A program made the translations under genes and the position numbers. Shown here one piece after another: positions 19,134-32,226 of a stretch of 64,000 bases of DNA (positions are counted from its first letter, which is position 1; each line of letters begins with the position of its first letter). The notes under the pieces are model-generated. The model saw nothing but the letters and a program-made list of their open reading frames with translations, had not been told where the DNA came from and made no database searches. Origin of the DNA: Physcomitrium patens. Lineage: Eukaryota; Streptophyta; Bryopsida; Funariales; Funariaceae. The stretch spans positions 6,952,850 to 7,016,849 of the forward strand of contig NC_037265.1 in the NCBI RefSeq assembly GCF_000002425.4, written 5' to 3'.

Positions 19134-22100
19134 GGACTAAAAAATCCCTAGGATAGGTTAGATTGATACTTGAGGATCGATGGTTTATGAAACAAGGTCA
19201 AATTAAACCTCTAGCCACAAAAACAACAATTGTGAATACAATTAATAGCTCCAATGATTAATTATAATCTCTTTTGTGATTTTTAACATATTTTTGTTAA
19301 TTTTAATGCTAAAATGATTAATTTATAGATCCAAATTAGCTTTTTTGGTTAATTATAACTTTTATATATTTTTAGATTATTAATTAGGTAAATATTTTTA
19401 ATTATTAGAACAAATGATTGTTAAAAATTATAAAAATATTAATTTTATAAGATCTATGATTTCTTCTTTTGATCTGGTTTAAATTCTATTTTGATACTAA
19501 AATTAGAATTTTAGTAGAATTTCTTTTTTAAGTCCTAAAAATTATATCTTGAATTAATTCACAATCTTAGTTTTCAATTCCAAGGCTCTTTCCTAATTTG
19601 ACAATGATTAAAAAAATCCCTTAAGTCTAATTGCTCTATCTTCTTATTTAATTTTAAGATTTTTAAGTTTAAATTTCATGTCATAATTTGAATGTATTAA
19701 AAATATAAAGTCTAATTGTTAAATTAATGAAGATTTCTAGAATATAGAGGTGAACTAATTGTTATGGTGGAATTTCCTCTCTTATTAGTTTTAATCTTTA
19801 TTTGGAGTTGAAAATTGGAAAAAAAAGAAAAAATCATAAGTTTATTAATTCAAGGTCAAATTACAATTGGATCTTGGATTTGCTAAGACTTCATATTTAA
19901 GGGAGTTTAAATTAAAGAATGGTGATCATGATCACTTTGATGGCAAGAATCCTTGCTGATCTCTATGTAGATTGAGTAAAATTAGAATTATAGTTGGAAC
20001 TCACAACTATATTAGAAAATTAATTGATTTTATAATTTAGAACTCAAATTTTGGCTTGTGAATACTCAATCTAAAGAAAAAATTGTATTTTAGAATCATT
20101 GGTGGTGTTAGTTTTGCCAAAAAAGTATTAGTTTTTGAATTATAGGAATTATAGGAAAATTATTTTTAGGCTTTTAATTGAAGGAATTTTCTTCCATCTT
20201 GTCACAGTCTTGGTATTTTTTCTTTTTATTTACTCAATTTTTTATTCTTTTAAGTAATATTTGATACTCATCTTTTTCTAATTACTGGTTTCTCAATAAT
20301 ATAAGCCACAAGCAATTTAAAGCTTGGACGGATTTTTGACAAATTTCCAAGTGGCAGGGAGTCTATTGCCTTTGGCAGCATAAAAGTGTCAAATTCAAAA
20401 CTTTGTAACTCAGTGACATCTAACTCAACTTCAATGTTACTTACTATTATGAATGCAATTTTAAGTCTTATTTATTAGGAAATTTAAATCACTATTTTTC
20501 AAGTTATAAATTTGTTTTTGATACTTTTAAAAATAAGGACAGATCTGCTATTTTATCAATTTAGAACAATTAACTTTGGAAAAATATAGCTTAATACTTA
20601 TTTATTTTTTTTCATCAAATATTTTTTTGAAAAAGAATCTTGCTAAGATTAGTTTTAGAAAAAAATTAGAATTATTAACTTTGAATCATTAGTCAATTTT
20701 TAGTGAATTTTTAAGTAGAAAGGATCTACCGCCAAAGCAGCCCAAGTGGCTCTACTTAGAAAAAACCATATCTCAAGCATTTCGGATCGGATTGCCACAA
20801 TATTGAAAAAATAGGAGCATGTTGTAGTTTATCTTAATCACATTAAATTTCACATACATTAGAATTTCAAGGAATTTTTGGTGAATTTTTGAGTGGCAAA
20901 GGTGGTTAACTAGAACTTGACATACTCATGGTATGTCATTGTTTTCCTCTCTAATCATCCTCTAATCACATTCTTTTAGCTCCTAATCTGCTATATTAGT
21001 TCTCAATTATCTTATAACTATTAATTAATATTATTTAATAATATTTAAGAACTTTTTTCTCATTCCAGTAATTAATTATAAAGTTTCATCTTTTAATCCA
21101 TCTTTATCTTTAAAAGATAAAAGAAAATAAAAATTAATCTTATCTTTTTATTTTTACTTTTTACTTTTAATTATATTTTATAACTTTTAATTTTTAATTT
21201 TATTTTTTCATTATGGTTATTTTTAAAATTTTTATTCAATTTTTAGTTATTAATTCTATTTTATTTTATTTTATTTTATTGTTACCTTTATTCATAATTT
21301 TCAGAATTTAAGCTTAATCAAGTAAACCTTGGAAGGTAATTAAATTAATAGACTATAACGTTTAAGTAATCATAAAAAATTATATACTTGACTTAATGTG
21401 TTTGATTTGATTAATTGTGATTATTATATCATTTATTTATATTTTTATATTTTTTTAATATTTATGGTTTAAGTGCCCATATTGGTTAATTTTGAATTTT
21501 TATCTAAGTTACAATTGAATCAAATTGAACTTAAGTGAAGGGAGAAAAAACCGCTTCCAATGACATAGGACAAAATTGGAAGAAATTCAAAGATCAACAA
21601 TGATGATTGGAGAATTAGCTTAGAGCTTGTTCTAGAGACATAAGGCTTGTTTTTATAGGATTTGGTTTGACTTAGTAATTGTTGTTTAAAGTCATGATTT
21701 ATATTAGCAATTTAGAATTTATGCAATACAATTAAGACTAGCACTCTCAGCTAGTTCATAAAATTGTGGTTATATCTATAGTTCAAAATTTGGTAGTGGT
21801 TGGTTAATTGGGTGTGCTAAGTGTATGTGAAATTTTGTGATAATCTTACAATGTAATTGAAAGATATCTCAATTTTGGTATAAGAAGGTATATAAAATTG
21901 GTAGTTTGGGATCGGAAAGTGATTCTATGATATCTAAAGATCTACTAGACGAATCAAAGTGAAATTTGACATGATATTAGATGACTTAAAGATCAAGTTG
22001 CATACTAAGTTTGAGTTGAAGTTAATAATTAGAAAAGGAAAAATCACTGCAAGAACATTTGTATCATCTTTTAAGTTGGCAACCAAGGAATATTGGTGTG

Positions 22101-22506
22101 GTTTTTGGATGTTTTCTCATGATTTGTAAGTTGGATTGAGGTAAATTCTTTTTGAGTACATAAAAGACTTATAGTAGCATTTATATGCAAAATTTTGCTC
22201 CAAGTAGATTTGGAGCTACAACTTGCTAAAGTTTATTGATTAAGATTAGGACTTACATAAAAAAGTCAAAATTACCTAATGATAAAAGTAATAAGGCAAT
22301 TGGAATTTATGTATGGTTGAAATTACTAAGAAGAGTATTTTTGAGTACTTTTTATTGAATTTAAGCACTTTGGAATTAAAATTCAAATTGTATTTTTTTA
22401 TGAAGGCAAAAAATATTAAGATTCTTGGTTACTTGTAAAATACAATCTCACCTTCTACAGCTAGATACTTGATGCATTTCCAAATACAATGACATGTAAT
22501 ATGATA
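19134..22506 (+). repeat. 5' LTR of family 3 copy 3b with a 2.3-kb insertion
   Basis: Two blocks (about 19134-19225 and about 21565-22506) align collinearly with 62127-63172. They end CATGTAATATGATA, matching the GTAATACGACA end of 3a and 3c. The intervening 2.3 kb (about 19231-21560) is absent from 3d. It is AT-rich, has no coding frame and is probably a separate decayed insertion; TG follows ACAAT on its left and CCAAT lies on its right, a possible worn duplication. The exact LTR start is uncertain. Confidence 0.6.
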
Positions 22507-22510
22507 TAAA

Positions 22511-22528
22511 TGATGAATTGGATATAAA
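22511..22528 (+). other. Decayed primer binding site of 3b (tRNA-Trp-like)
   Basis: TGATGAATTGGATATAAA lies just inside the LTR. It aligns with the 3a site TAGTGAACTCGACGTGAA and with the complement of plant tRNA-Trp as I recall it (TGGTGAACCCGACGTGAA). The downstream leader GTAGAAGGTATTG also matches 3a. Confidence 0.5.
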
Positions 22529-22599
22529 AATTTGGAGTAGAAGGTATTGGATTGTATTTGTGGTTATTTACAATTGATGGCATATAAAGGCAAGAAGGT

Positions 22600-23343
22600 T
22601 GAATTTAAAGTTTTTGATAGAACTTTGGATGGAATTTCAAGTAGATCTTCAAGTAGAGCTTCAAGTAGAGCTTCAAGTAGGTTTTTTTATTAGTGAATAA
22701 GGTATATATTTTAATTTAAATATTACAAAAATATTTCAAGTATTTAGATTATTTATACAACAGCAATAAGGCAATGATTGCAAAGAAGCTTTGGCAATCA
22801 AAGCTTTGCTAGTAATACTTAAGAAGGTTGACCAATTTGATGGAAGGAATATTTAAAAATATTTAAGATGTTATATACAAGAAATAAAATTAATTCGTAT
22901 TTTTGAAAAAAAAAATGATTCAATTATTTGAGCTTGCTATAGTACCAGAGATAAGGATGCATGTAAGATCTATTATGAGATAATTTGAAAGTTCATAAGG
23001 AGTATTTTTATATGCATTGAAAGATAAATATTTTTTAGAGAATACTAATCAAGTTACCAAAAAATCATTCTTAGAATGAATTAAACAATTTAATAAGAAT
23101 TTGTAAGCTACAAGATTATTAAGAGAATTTGAAAAGAAATTTTTTTGATTATTAAAAATGAAAAAGTTAACATTAAGACCAAATTAGGTTAAATTCTTTC
23201 TTGGAGCTGCTTATAGAGAATTAAAAAAGAAGTTAGAAGTTCTTCTTTAAAATAAGAAAGAAGATGAAGGATTAATAATAAAGTGGAGGGCTATTGAAGA
23301 TGCTATTGGATTTCTTGCCAAAAGAGAAAAAAGAAAAGATAGG
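22600..23343 (+). pseudogene. gag: gag of family 3 copy 3b, cut by 1b
   Basis: The sequence aligns with the 3a gag (minus strand, 49457-50299), for example the segment around 22830-22990 that corresponds to DQFDGRNISRYSRCYVREM and following residues. Many stops and frameshifts are present. It ends abruptly at 23343, where the LTR of 1b begins (ATAGG|TGTGATT), in the Lys/Arg-rich stretch of gag. The remainder of 3b is not found on the other side because 1b has lost its right end. Confidence 0.68.
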
Positions 23344-24176
23344 TGTGATTATCATTTTACTTATTCTATACTAATCTAATTAAAATAAATTTATATAGGG
23401 AGATTCGAACATGAAAAAAGACTATCTGCATGAATTTTCATATTACAATCATACAATTAATTGTCTCTTGATCAACTACAACATCCAAGAATGCTATATG
23501 TCTTTCACATTCTATTAAAGAAAATATCACAATCGATAATTTTAACTTATGTATTCATTGTCTCCTCTCTTTTTTAAACTTATGAGAATAATAAGTAATA
23601 CTATACTATCTTAAAAGATTCTATAAAATATTTGATAATTCAATTACTGAAATTCTCCAAAATTAAGTGTCATTCCTAGTAATGTGCTTCACACAATTCG
23701 AGACTCCACAAACTTCTTCTTGAATCTCAATATTCAATGTATTATAATTCTCCCAATTATATCCATACTTCACAAAAATCTTTAATTATCAACTTTCTAA
23801 TTGTCTACTAAAAAATTAGCTTATAACAAATTTAATTTTTTATTTAATATCATCTAAATCAAATCTTTCTTTTATTCTAGAATTTTACTTCACATTATTC
23901 AAATTCTATCCATTACTCTTCTTCTACAAGAAAACAAAGAAACAAAGAGGTAGCACCAAGCTTACCTTGGCTCATAACTATTATAGTTTGGCCCTTTCCA
24001 CTTCTTCTTCAAACTACTTATGTATTTTCTCAAAATTCCAACCACTATACAATAACTATTTTTTTTGACTACATCATCTATCTTGCCTTTTAAACTATCC
24101 ATTCATTAGTTTACTAACTTTTCTTAATCCTACAAACTGTATATTGTAAAACAAAAAGTATCCTATCTATTCTACA
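23344..24176 (-). repeat. 3' LTR of 1b (about 833 bp)
   Basis: It starts TGTGATTATCATTTTACTTATTC and ends TTCTACA (plus strand), matching 1a over its length with many changes. On the minus strand the conserved AGGTAAGCTTGG donor-like site is intact (near 23965). Confidence 0.88.
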
Positions 24177-24254
24177 TAGCCATACTCCTAACTGTGTAAT
24201 ATCTTTACAAATATAAAATTAATAAAAATAAACTTCTTCAACAGAACCCTTACA

Positions 24255-24734
24255 AAGTTTCTAATCCTTTGGCTTATTGGATTGATCAATCCCAACATTC
24301 TCTGTAGGTGGTTCTATTAATTTCAATTCTAATGATAAATCCTCATCTTCCTTCAATACTTCTATTGGCTTTCTCCTCAATTGGACTAATAAGTCTTCAT
24401 TATATACTACCAATTCACAAACTTGAGCTTCCAATTGTAGAATCCTGACACCTTTTGCTTCCAAATAGTATTGTTGTTGCCTCACCTTTTTCTTTAATTC
24501 AATGGATAGCTTTGTTTCCATATCTCTTTCCTACTAGCCTCCAATTATTGCTTTAAATTTTTCTTCCCATCTAGTTTACTCATCGTGAGTTATAATTGAG
24601 AAATTTGAGCTAATATGACATCTTTAAGATTCATTCTTTTTGATGTTCTACCTTGTGGAAATACTAATTGGTTTATGTTCATACAAACTGGAACTTCAAT
24701 CTCTACTTCGATTGCAGAACAAATTGGAATCCGT
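24255..24734 (-). pseudogene. ORF-C distal part of 1b, with the Gln codon where 1a has a stop
   Basis: The coiled-coil C-terminus (ILQLEAQVCELVVYNEDLLV, then acidic LKEDEDLSLE) is homologous to 1178-1948 of 1a. At 24668-24670 the minus strand reads AAC CAA TTA GTA TTT CCA, where 1a reads AAC TAG TTG GCG TTT CCA. The upstream residues also align, so in 1b the two halves were joined by Gln. The copy is interrupted at 24735 by the inverted LTR pair and continues at 27503. Confidence 0.8.
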
Positions 24735-24823
24735 TGTCGAAGTAGAGAGAGTTTGCCTCAACAAAGCATTGGGCTCTTGGCTGCCACTAATTGTTCAATT
24801 AAATCTTGAGATGAAGAAGACCA

Positions 24824-24876
<53 letters not shown>

Positions 24877-27502
24877 CTTTTAGATACTATTATATCAAAT
24901 ATATAAGTCATTAGATCCCAAAAACACCAAAATATGATAAAACCTTTAAATCCATTAATATCCTTATGTGGTATTAATTCTGAACTTCAAAAACTCATAT
25001 CTTCCAATCATATTGTTTAAACATACTTAAATTTTATACAAACTACTAATATACTTCCAAAAACTACTACAACAAATTTTAACTACAAATTCATTGTAAA
25101 ACTTAAGATATCACTAAAATCCTAATAGTAGCTTCAAACCCTAATTTTTATACATCCATGTGCAATTTTCGTCATATCTCACAAAATAAGTACTCAAATA
25201 CCACAAAAGTTTTATGTATAGCTTTTTAATATAATAATCTACCTTAATCAAAAAGTTTTAACTAAAAATTCATCAAGAAACTCAAGATATGGCTCTAATC
25301 ATTACTATGAATAAATACACTTATTTAATGCATTTGATTTAGATGCGATGACTTCAACCCTCTATAACTTCTTCATCCATATACCAAATTCATCAAAAAA
25401 ATGTATGAAAAGTATGGTCAAGAAAGTGTTCTTTCCAACTTTTATTGCTAATCTTTCTTTGCTTTTAGGAAACATATGTTATACTCCAAAGAGTGACAAA
25501 AGGTATGTAATTGACACCTTAACTTTGAGCACCAATAATTCCTTCATAAAAACTCCAATTCACACAAAATTTGCATCCAATCCGTATTGAAAGTCCTAAA
25601 CTTGATGATCTTAGCTTCTAAAGCTCAAATGACTTTTAAAAAGAAATCCTAATCCCTAATAAGGCCTAAAGGCACCTCCTTGAAGTCCATTGGGCATGGC
25701 CTTTGACTAATAGGAATGAAGTTTTTCATTCCTTGCCTTCATCCAACCATGCCTTGCTTTCATCCCTCCCAATAAGCCTCCTACTGGTTAAGATTTTCTT
25801 CTTTAGGCTCTAATCTCCTCTCAATGCTTCATATTAAACATTTAGATCCTATAATATTTTTAAATATTATAATCAAAATAGATAAAATTTAAAATAAAGT
25901 TATTTATATCCACTCTCTTTAAATTAATCTATTAACCATTTTAATATATATTAAGAAAATATGAACATATTATACGTCCTAATTAATTTTTACATACTAT
26001 AAGCAATTACAGTACGACATCGCTGTGGTAGAATCTCTAGTATAGCCTTCTGTCTTAATGAGTTACTTGATTTTTTAATTTCATGCACCATGATTCTTAG
26101 ACTAGCTGTTAGTGCTATTAAACTTTAAATACTTTGTTGAGATATTAGAAAGGGTATATTTTTCTCCCTTACTAGTGGTATTTGACTCAACAAAATTTTA
26201 ACTAATAAGAGGCTTATTGAGAAGGATATAGACCATACCTTCTAGTGTTGTTGTACTATAATTTCTTAAAGTATGTAAAAATTAATTAGAACATATAATA
26301 TGTTCATATTTTCTTAGTATATGTTAGAATGGTTAATAGATTAATTTAAAAAGAGTGGATATAAATAACTTTATTTTAAATTTTATCTATTTTGATTATA
26401 ATATTTAAAAATATCATAGGACCTAAATATTTAATATGAAGCATTGAGAGGAGATTAGAGCCTTAAGAAGAAAATCTTAACTAGTAGGAGGCTTATTGGG
26501 AGGGATGAAAGCAAGGCATGGTTGGATGAAGGCAAGGAATGAAAAACTTCATTCCTATTAGTCAAAGGCCATGCCCAATGGACTTCAAGGAGGTACCTTT
26601 AGGCCTTATTAGGGATTAGGGTTTCTTTTTAAAAGTCATTTGAGCTTTAGAAGCTAAGATCATCAAGTTTAGGACTTTCAATACGGATTGGATGTAAATT
26701 TTGTGTGAATTGGAGTTTTTATGAAGGAATTATTGGTGCTCAAAGTTAAGGTGTCAATTACATACCTTTTGTCACTCTTTGGAGCATAACATATGTTTCT
26801 TGAAAGCAAAGAAGGATCAACAATAAAGGTTGGAGAGAACACTTTCTTGACTATATTTTTCATATATTTTTTTGATGAATTTGGTATATGGATGAAGAAG
26901 TTATAGAGGGTTGAAGTCAGTGCATCTAAATCAAATGCATTAAGTAAGTGATTTTATTCATAGTAATGATTGGAGCCATATCTTAAGTTTCTAGATGAAT
27001 TTTTGGTTCAAAATTTTTGATTAAGGTATATTATTATATTAAAAAGCTATATATAAAAACTTTGTGGCATTTGAGTACTTAATTTGTGAGATATGACAAA
27101 AATTGCACGTGGATGTATAAAAATTAGAATTTGAAGCTATTGTTAGGATTTTGGTGATATTTTAAGTTTTGCAATGAATTTGCAATTGAAATTTGTTGTG
27201 ATAGTTATTAGAAGTATATTAGTACTTCATGTAAAATAAGTGTGTTTGAATGGTCCAATTAAAAGATATGAATTTTTGAAGTTCAGGGATAATACTCCAT
27301 AATGATGTTTAAGGATTTAGAGGTTTTATCATATTTTGGATATTTTTGGGAACTTAAGACTTATATATTTGATATTATAGCACCTAAAAGTATTATATAT
27401 ATATATATAAACTTGGTCTTTCTTATCTCAAGACTTAATTGAGCAATTAGTGGCACCTAAGAGCCTATTGCTTTCTTCTAATAAACTCTCTCTATCCCAA
27501 CA
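24735..27502. repeat. Inverted pair of family 4 LTRs (2.8-kb palindrome)
   Basis: Arm 1 (24735-26019, minus orientation) and arm 2 (26249-27502, plus orientation) are inverted copies of one LTR of about 1.27 kb, separated by a 229-bp spacer. Element-orientation ends are TGTCGTACTGTAA and TCTCTCTAYCCCAACA. Both arms carry a TA microsatellite near the outer end (about 24829-24872 and 27392-27410). The spacer contains a further short LTR-like block (TTAACTAATAAGAGGCTTATTG) also present in arm 2. No clear target duplication flanks the pair. The short frames at 25348 and 26678 are the same LTR sequence and are not genes. Confidence 0.8.
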
Positions 27503-27889
27503 ACATTCCTACCATAGCAAATAAAAATTGTTTAGACATATACATAGGTATGTCAATTTAAGCCTAACCACTTCTGAACAAAACAAATCCACTTCATAAG
27601 CTCTAGTGTAAGTACCTTTGCCATTTGCCAACCTTAATTCTTCTTGAATGATGACATATCACCTTTGAAATAGCTTCTCGGTCTGAAATCACTAAATACT
27701 TCAGTACCCACTATAAGCTCACTAATTGGAAGGTGTGGTACCTTTTGTAAAATAGTCTCATTGATCCCAATAATGCTTTCTTTGACAACACTCAAACCAT
27801 CTTTTGAGTCATAATTGGTTATATATTCTTCCAACAATTCTTTATTAATTAGTGGCAAGTCATCAAATCTTTCCAAACACTGATATTAC
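27503..27889 (-). pseudogene. ORF-C proximal part of 1b
   Basis: The 27634-27876 frame (EEYITNYDSKDGLSVVKESIIGINETIL...) matches the 1a protein around residues 75-150. It is cut at 27889 by 1c, with duplication ATTAC, and resumes at 34871. Confidence 0.85.
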
Positions 27890-28665
27890 TGTAAAATAGA
27901 TATTAGTTTATTTTTATAAGATATTGATAAAATAAATTAATAGTCCATAGAATAGTCATTTTAGGAGGACAGATGATTGATTCAGTTATTAAAAGTGGTT
28001 ATTATAGGATTACGGTTAGAATTTGGAAATCCATAGCAATTATATAGGAATTATAGAAGTTTGTTGGAGGGTCAGACTGTGTTAGTCATGAGCCGGGATA
28101 AGCTTGGTGCTTCTTCTTTGTCTCTTTGTTTCTTTGTTTTCTTTGTTGTTGAAGAGTAATGGATAGTTTTTGAATACTGAGAAGTGAGTCTGTGGAATAA
28201 ATCAAAGATTGATTTATGAATTATTAATTATGTAATTAGAGTATTGAGTGATTGAATTATATGAGAAGTTATTCGAAGATATATTATAGATGGAAGATTA
28301 TGATTGTTGTTTATTGAAAGTTATATATGTGTGTTTTAACAGAGGAAGTGTGTGATTACAAGACTTTGGTGAATTCAGATTGGTTAGAGTGAAGCCTGTT
28401 ATTCTTGATATTGGATGGAATTTATTGAGTTTTGAATGGTCTTTTGAGAGTGCAGGGTTGCACATTGTGGTTATCAGTTGATGAAGGAGTATTGTTACTA
28501 GGAGGAAGCATTGTAGTATTTCTTAGTGTTTTAGTGGTTCAAAATACAGTTAATTGTATGACCCTAACAAGTGAAAGTCATGCACTTAGTCTTTCCATGT
28601 GTTCGAATTTCTCTGTATAGGTTTATTCTGGAAGAAATTGTAGAATAAGTAAAACGACAATCACA
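27890..28665 (+). repeat. 5' LTR of 1c
   Basis: It runs from TGTAAAATAGATA to CGACAATCACA. The donor-like site is mutated to GGGATAAGCTTGG. The matching 3' LTR is recognisable from AGGAGGACGGATG at 34174 onward. Confidence 0.9.
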
Positions 28666-28669
28666 TTTT

Positions 28670-28687
28670 TGGCGCCGTTGTCAGGGA
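28670..28687 (+). other. Primer binding site of 1c (tRNA-Asp type)
   Basis: TGGCGCCGTTGTCAGGGA lies four bases inside the LTR. It matches the tRNA-Asp complement except for two transitions. Confidence 0.85.
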
Positions 28688-28775
28688 TTGACAATAGCAT
28701 TGAGTGTTAGGAATTAAGTGCCAGATGAGTAGATGGAAAATAGAAAGAAAATTCAGTAGTGTATAATGAAAGATT

Positions 28776-31070
28776 ATGGTTCTTAAGAATGAAAATATTA
28801 CAGTAAAGAAAATACGTCAGTCGAAAGAAAGACAAGAGAGAGCGTAAGTAAGAGAATTGTTGTAAAATGAACAAGAATGCAAATTAAAAAGGAAGTGTCA
28901 ACAAAGTTGAATTAAGCCATGGTTGCATGCCTATCAACATATCTGAGTATATCCAAAAGCTAATCGATACCAAATATTTCAGCAATATATATTGTTAAGA
29001 AAATTGCCAAGAACACTTGCAGGAAATTTTATCAAGAGCCCAGGGTATCTCTTAAGCTCATTAACTACAAGTGGAGGAAATATAGAAGAATTGGGTATTC
29101 CGTTGGGTACCTTCCCAATAGCTGAAACTACCGATTCTATAAAAACTGATTTCGTAGAATGGCATAAATTGCTTGCCAATAAGGGCCAATTCAGCGTATT
29201 TTAAAATCCATCATTTTCACCTCTAATTTAACCAATAAACTTATTCAGGGATAATAATAGTAAATTAAGGAGGTTAGAAAGTCTGAAAAAGATAATTGGA
29301 GAAGACAGTGGTAATTTTAATAAGAGATTAAGTGGCACATTGTCCTCTTCAATGGCGACGGGTGGTCCAACGGTTCCAATAGTAGTACAAATGGGTGACG
29401 TGAGCGATCGCACAACGAGCGTGGCTCTATTACCTACTTTTAGGGGCTTTTCGGATGCGGATCCCAATCAACATTTGTCTCAATTTTTGATAGCATGTGT
29501 AGCCAATAATGGAAGAATCGAAGATATTTGGTTACGATGGTTGCTAGCAACCTTAAAAGACACGATGTTTGAATGTTACAACTGCCAATTAAAGGATCAA
29601 TTTCTGAATTTTAAGTATTGAAGAATACATTTTTAATCCATTTTTGGCAAATAGGTTTTGAGGATCATCTTTGAGAGAGATTAATGAACAATAAAATGAT
29701 CCTAGGGGAGGCGGTAGAATCGTATTATGGCTGGGTGGCTGATATACTCAATAAGTGGCTGAATCACCAAATATCGAAGGCATTTATCTTATCCATATTA
29801 ATCAATGGTTTGCAACGACGAGAATTAAAAATGTTTGTGAAGGAAGCTCAACCCATTAGGATGTTTGCATCCTTTAATAGAGCCAAGGTTTGGAAGGAAT
29901 GCCATTATGATTAGTTTTTAATTGCGGAAGCTATGTTGATTCCAATTGAAGGCAGTTATCAAAATCTGACTTGGAACGGATCAGTGAGTGCTTATCCACG
30001 GATGTTAAATACAAGGGTCAATTCCAATGCCAATATTCAGGGGCCAGTTAATGTCACCCCATTATAAGCTATTCCACTGAACGTGACAACAGCATATGCT
30101 CCCTATTTTCTATATCAATAATAAGCATTAACTGTGGCAGAGTTATTAATAATATCAGCCCCAAAAAATTGCAATGGAGCCTTGTTGTTGAACTTGATGA
30201 AGAAAATGGAGGAAATGGCCATCAAGATGGCCAAGGATAAGTAGAAGAGGCAAAAGCCTACCAATACTAGAACCAATGTTTGGTGTAGTAATTGTAAGGG
30301 CCACGGTCATTTGGTAATAGAATGCCTTTCACTTTGACAAATGATGGGTCAATGTACATTTTGCAAAGGAAAGTACTTAACAGCTAATTGTTGGAATTTT
30401 CAAAGGCAACAACAATTCAGTAATCAAACCATAATTCCACCAACTCACTAAGATGTTAATCAAGTTCAATCAGAAAATATGTTTGGATGGAATGGAAATT
30501 GATCTAATCGACAAAATTGAGCATTCAATAACTTTCAAAGTTCCAATTATAATCAGGGATCTGCATCAAATCCCCAAAACTACAGGAAGGAGTAGCAAAA
30601 ATATCAGCAATATGCTCCACTGATGTCATTGAACCAAGTTCCCTCCATTCCAATGGGACAACCAGAATCATTTTCTAACCCTACATGGAATAAGCCTAGT
30701 AGGTATATATTGGTGGACACACTCAATATGCTTGATGGGAGTACAAGAAGACCACTTTGTTGTTTCCATTGTAGATAGATTGGCCATTATGCCAGTGAAT
30801 GTCTCAATCCCAGAGCCAGTGATGATTATGCGCTAGTTTGTGGGAATTGCAAGCAATCAGGGCATACTTATCAGCAATGTAATGCTCCATTTAATTTTAA
30901 TAATCAAAATCAACAGATTCAAAACCAAGGAAAAATAGAGGATATAAATCAAGGTCCTCAAGATTCTTTGATAAATCAGGTGGAATGTGTCCAAGCAGTG
31001 CTTACCAAGATTCAAAAAAAAGAGAAAGGACCAATTCAATATTTGGGTGATTTTGAAGCAAAAGACTAAT
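28776..31070 (+). pseudogene. gag: gag of 1c
   Basis: The start ATG and N-terminus match 1a (VLKNENIT...). Stops and indels break the frame; the best pieces are 28992-29204, 29340-29621 and 29684-29914, covering the capsid region. All four zinc knuckles can be followed at 30280-30870, the last as CGNCKQSGHTYQQC. Several stops are Trp or Arg codons turned to TAG or TGA. Confidence 0.85.
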
Positions 31071-31081
31071 GTGACCCAATT

Positions 31082-32110
31082 ATGGGGACATCCAATCCAC
31101 GTTCTATTACAGGCCTCTTACCCAGTATGAGACCTGATTCGGTTGGGCTACTCAATGAGGTATGGATTACGGAGGCTTCGGATCCATTTCAAGCTGTTTT
31201 GTTCCCTATGCCGTTTCAAAAAACATCCTTTCCGTTGAAAGATCCTCTCAGAGGCGGAAAATCCAAGGAAAATCCGTCTGCTGTTCCAATTTCGAGTTCA
31301 AGGCAGCAGAATATCTTACCTCAAGGAGTTAAACTCCAACCAATGAAAAAAAAGAGGGCATTGGACATTACCCTAAATATGGAACCCTATGACATATTGA
31401 AGGATTTGGATGCTATACGGCCTTCTATTTCTATGAAACAACTTCTAGCAGTCGCACCTGAGTATCGTTCTATATTGAATTCATTGTTAACACAGCATAA
31501 GCAACGTAATAAGGAAGTTTGTAAAGTCAGTTTGAACCCTGACCCAGGTACAACAACCATCGATGTTTTGATTGACGGTGTTATGATCTCGAGTATTCAA
31601 GTAGATGGTGGTTCCAGTGTTAATTTAATGAATGCTGATATAATGGATGTTTTAGATTTGGAACACTTAGTATCCACGACATTGGTATTATGGATGGCAG
31701 ATCATAGTCGAGTTAAATCAATGGCTATTTTACAGAGTATTCAAACTATAATTATTGGTATTGTATATGCAATTGACTATATCCTCTTTTGGCTATAATG
31801 TTCGACTTTATCATGTCCAATTTTATTGGGATAATCCTGACTTTATCAGGCAACGGCCAAGAATGATTGGGGTCGAGGTACTTTGACAATTGGCAAGGGT
31901 GGTGACAAAATGGTATTACAAATGTACCCAGTACGCTATCATGGGGGGTCTCAATTGCCAGCCTCTGAATTGACGTCGGACGATGAGCTTAGCTCTGATG
32001 ATGATGTAGTCGCACCGATTACGAAGGCATCCATAAAGACAACGCAACATCCCAAAGTGGTGTACTAATGTGGAGGTCCGGGGGAGTACTTGATATATCC
32101 GATGGATTCA
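31082..32110 (+). pseudogene. pro: Protease region of 1c
   Basis: The 238-codon frame (31082-31798) contains the linker equivalent to 1a residues about 790-930 and then the active-site motif VDGGSSVNLMNAD. After a stop near 31798 the frame resumes at 31883 with GRGTLTIGKGGDK-type sequence shared with 1a. The linker (GLLPSMRPDSVG...) is the part found captured in the LTRs of 3a. Confidence 0.85.
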
Positions 32111-32226
32111 AAAAAATCTGAGTATGTTAATATTGATTAGATGACTAAGTATGATGTGCACCATGTTAGTGCCCTGGACATAGGATTCAATACTACGTAC
32201 ATGTCAGACTTACCAACTGATTTTCA

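Noticed and set aside
24829..24872. TA microsatellite as an origin or matrix-attachment site
   Set aside because: Simple TA runs occur at the same place in several family 4 LTRs and are best seen as LTR microsatellites.
25348..26863. Frames in the inverted LTR pair as a gene pair
   Set aside because: They are mirror images of one LTR sequence and lack protein-like composition.
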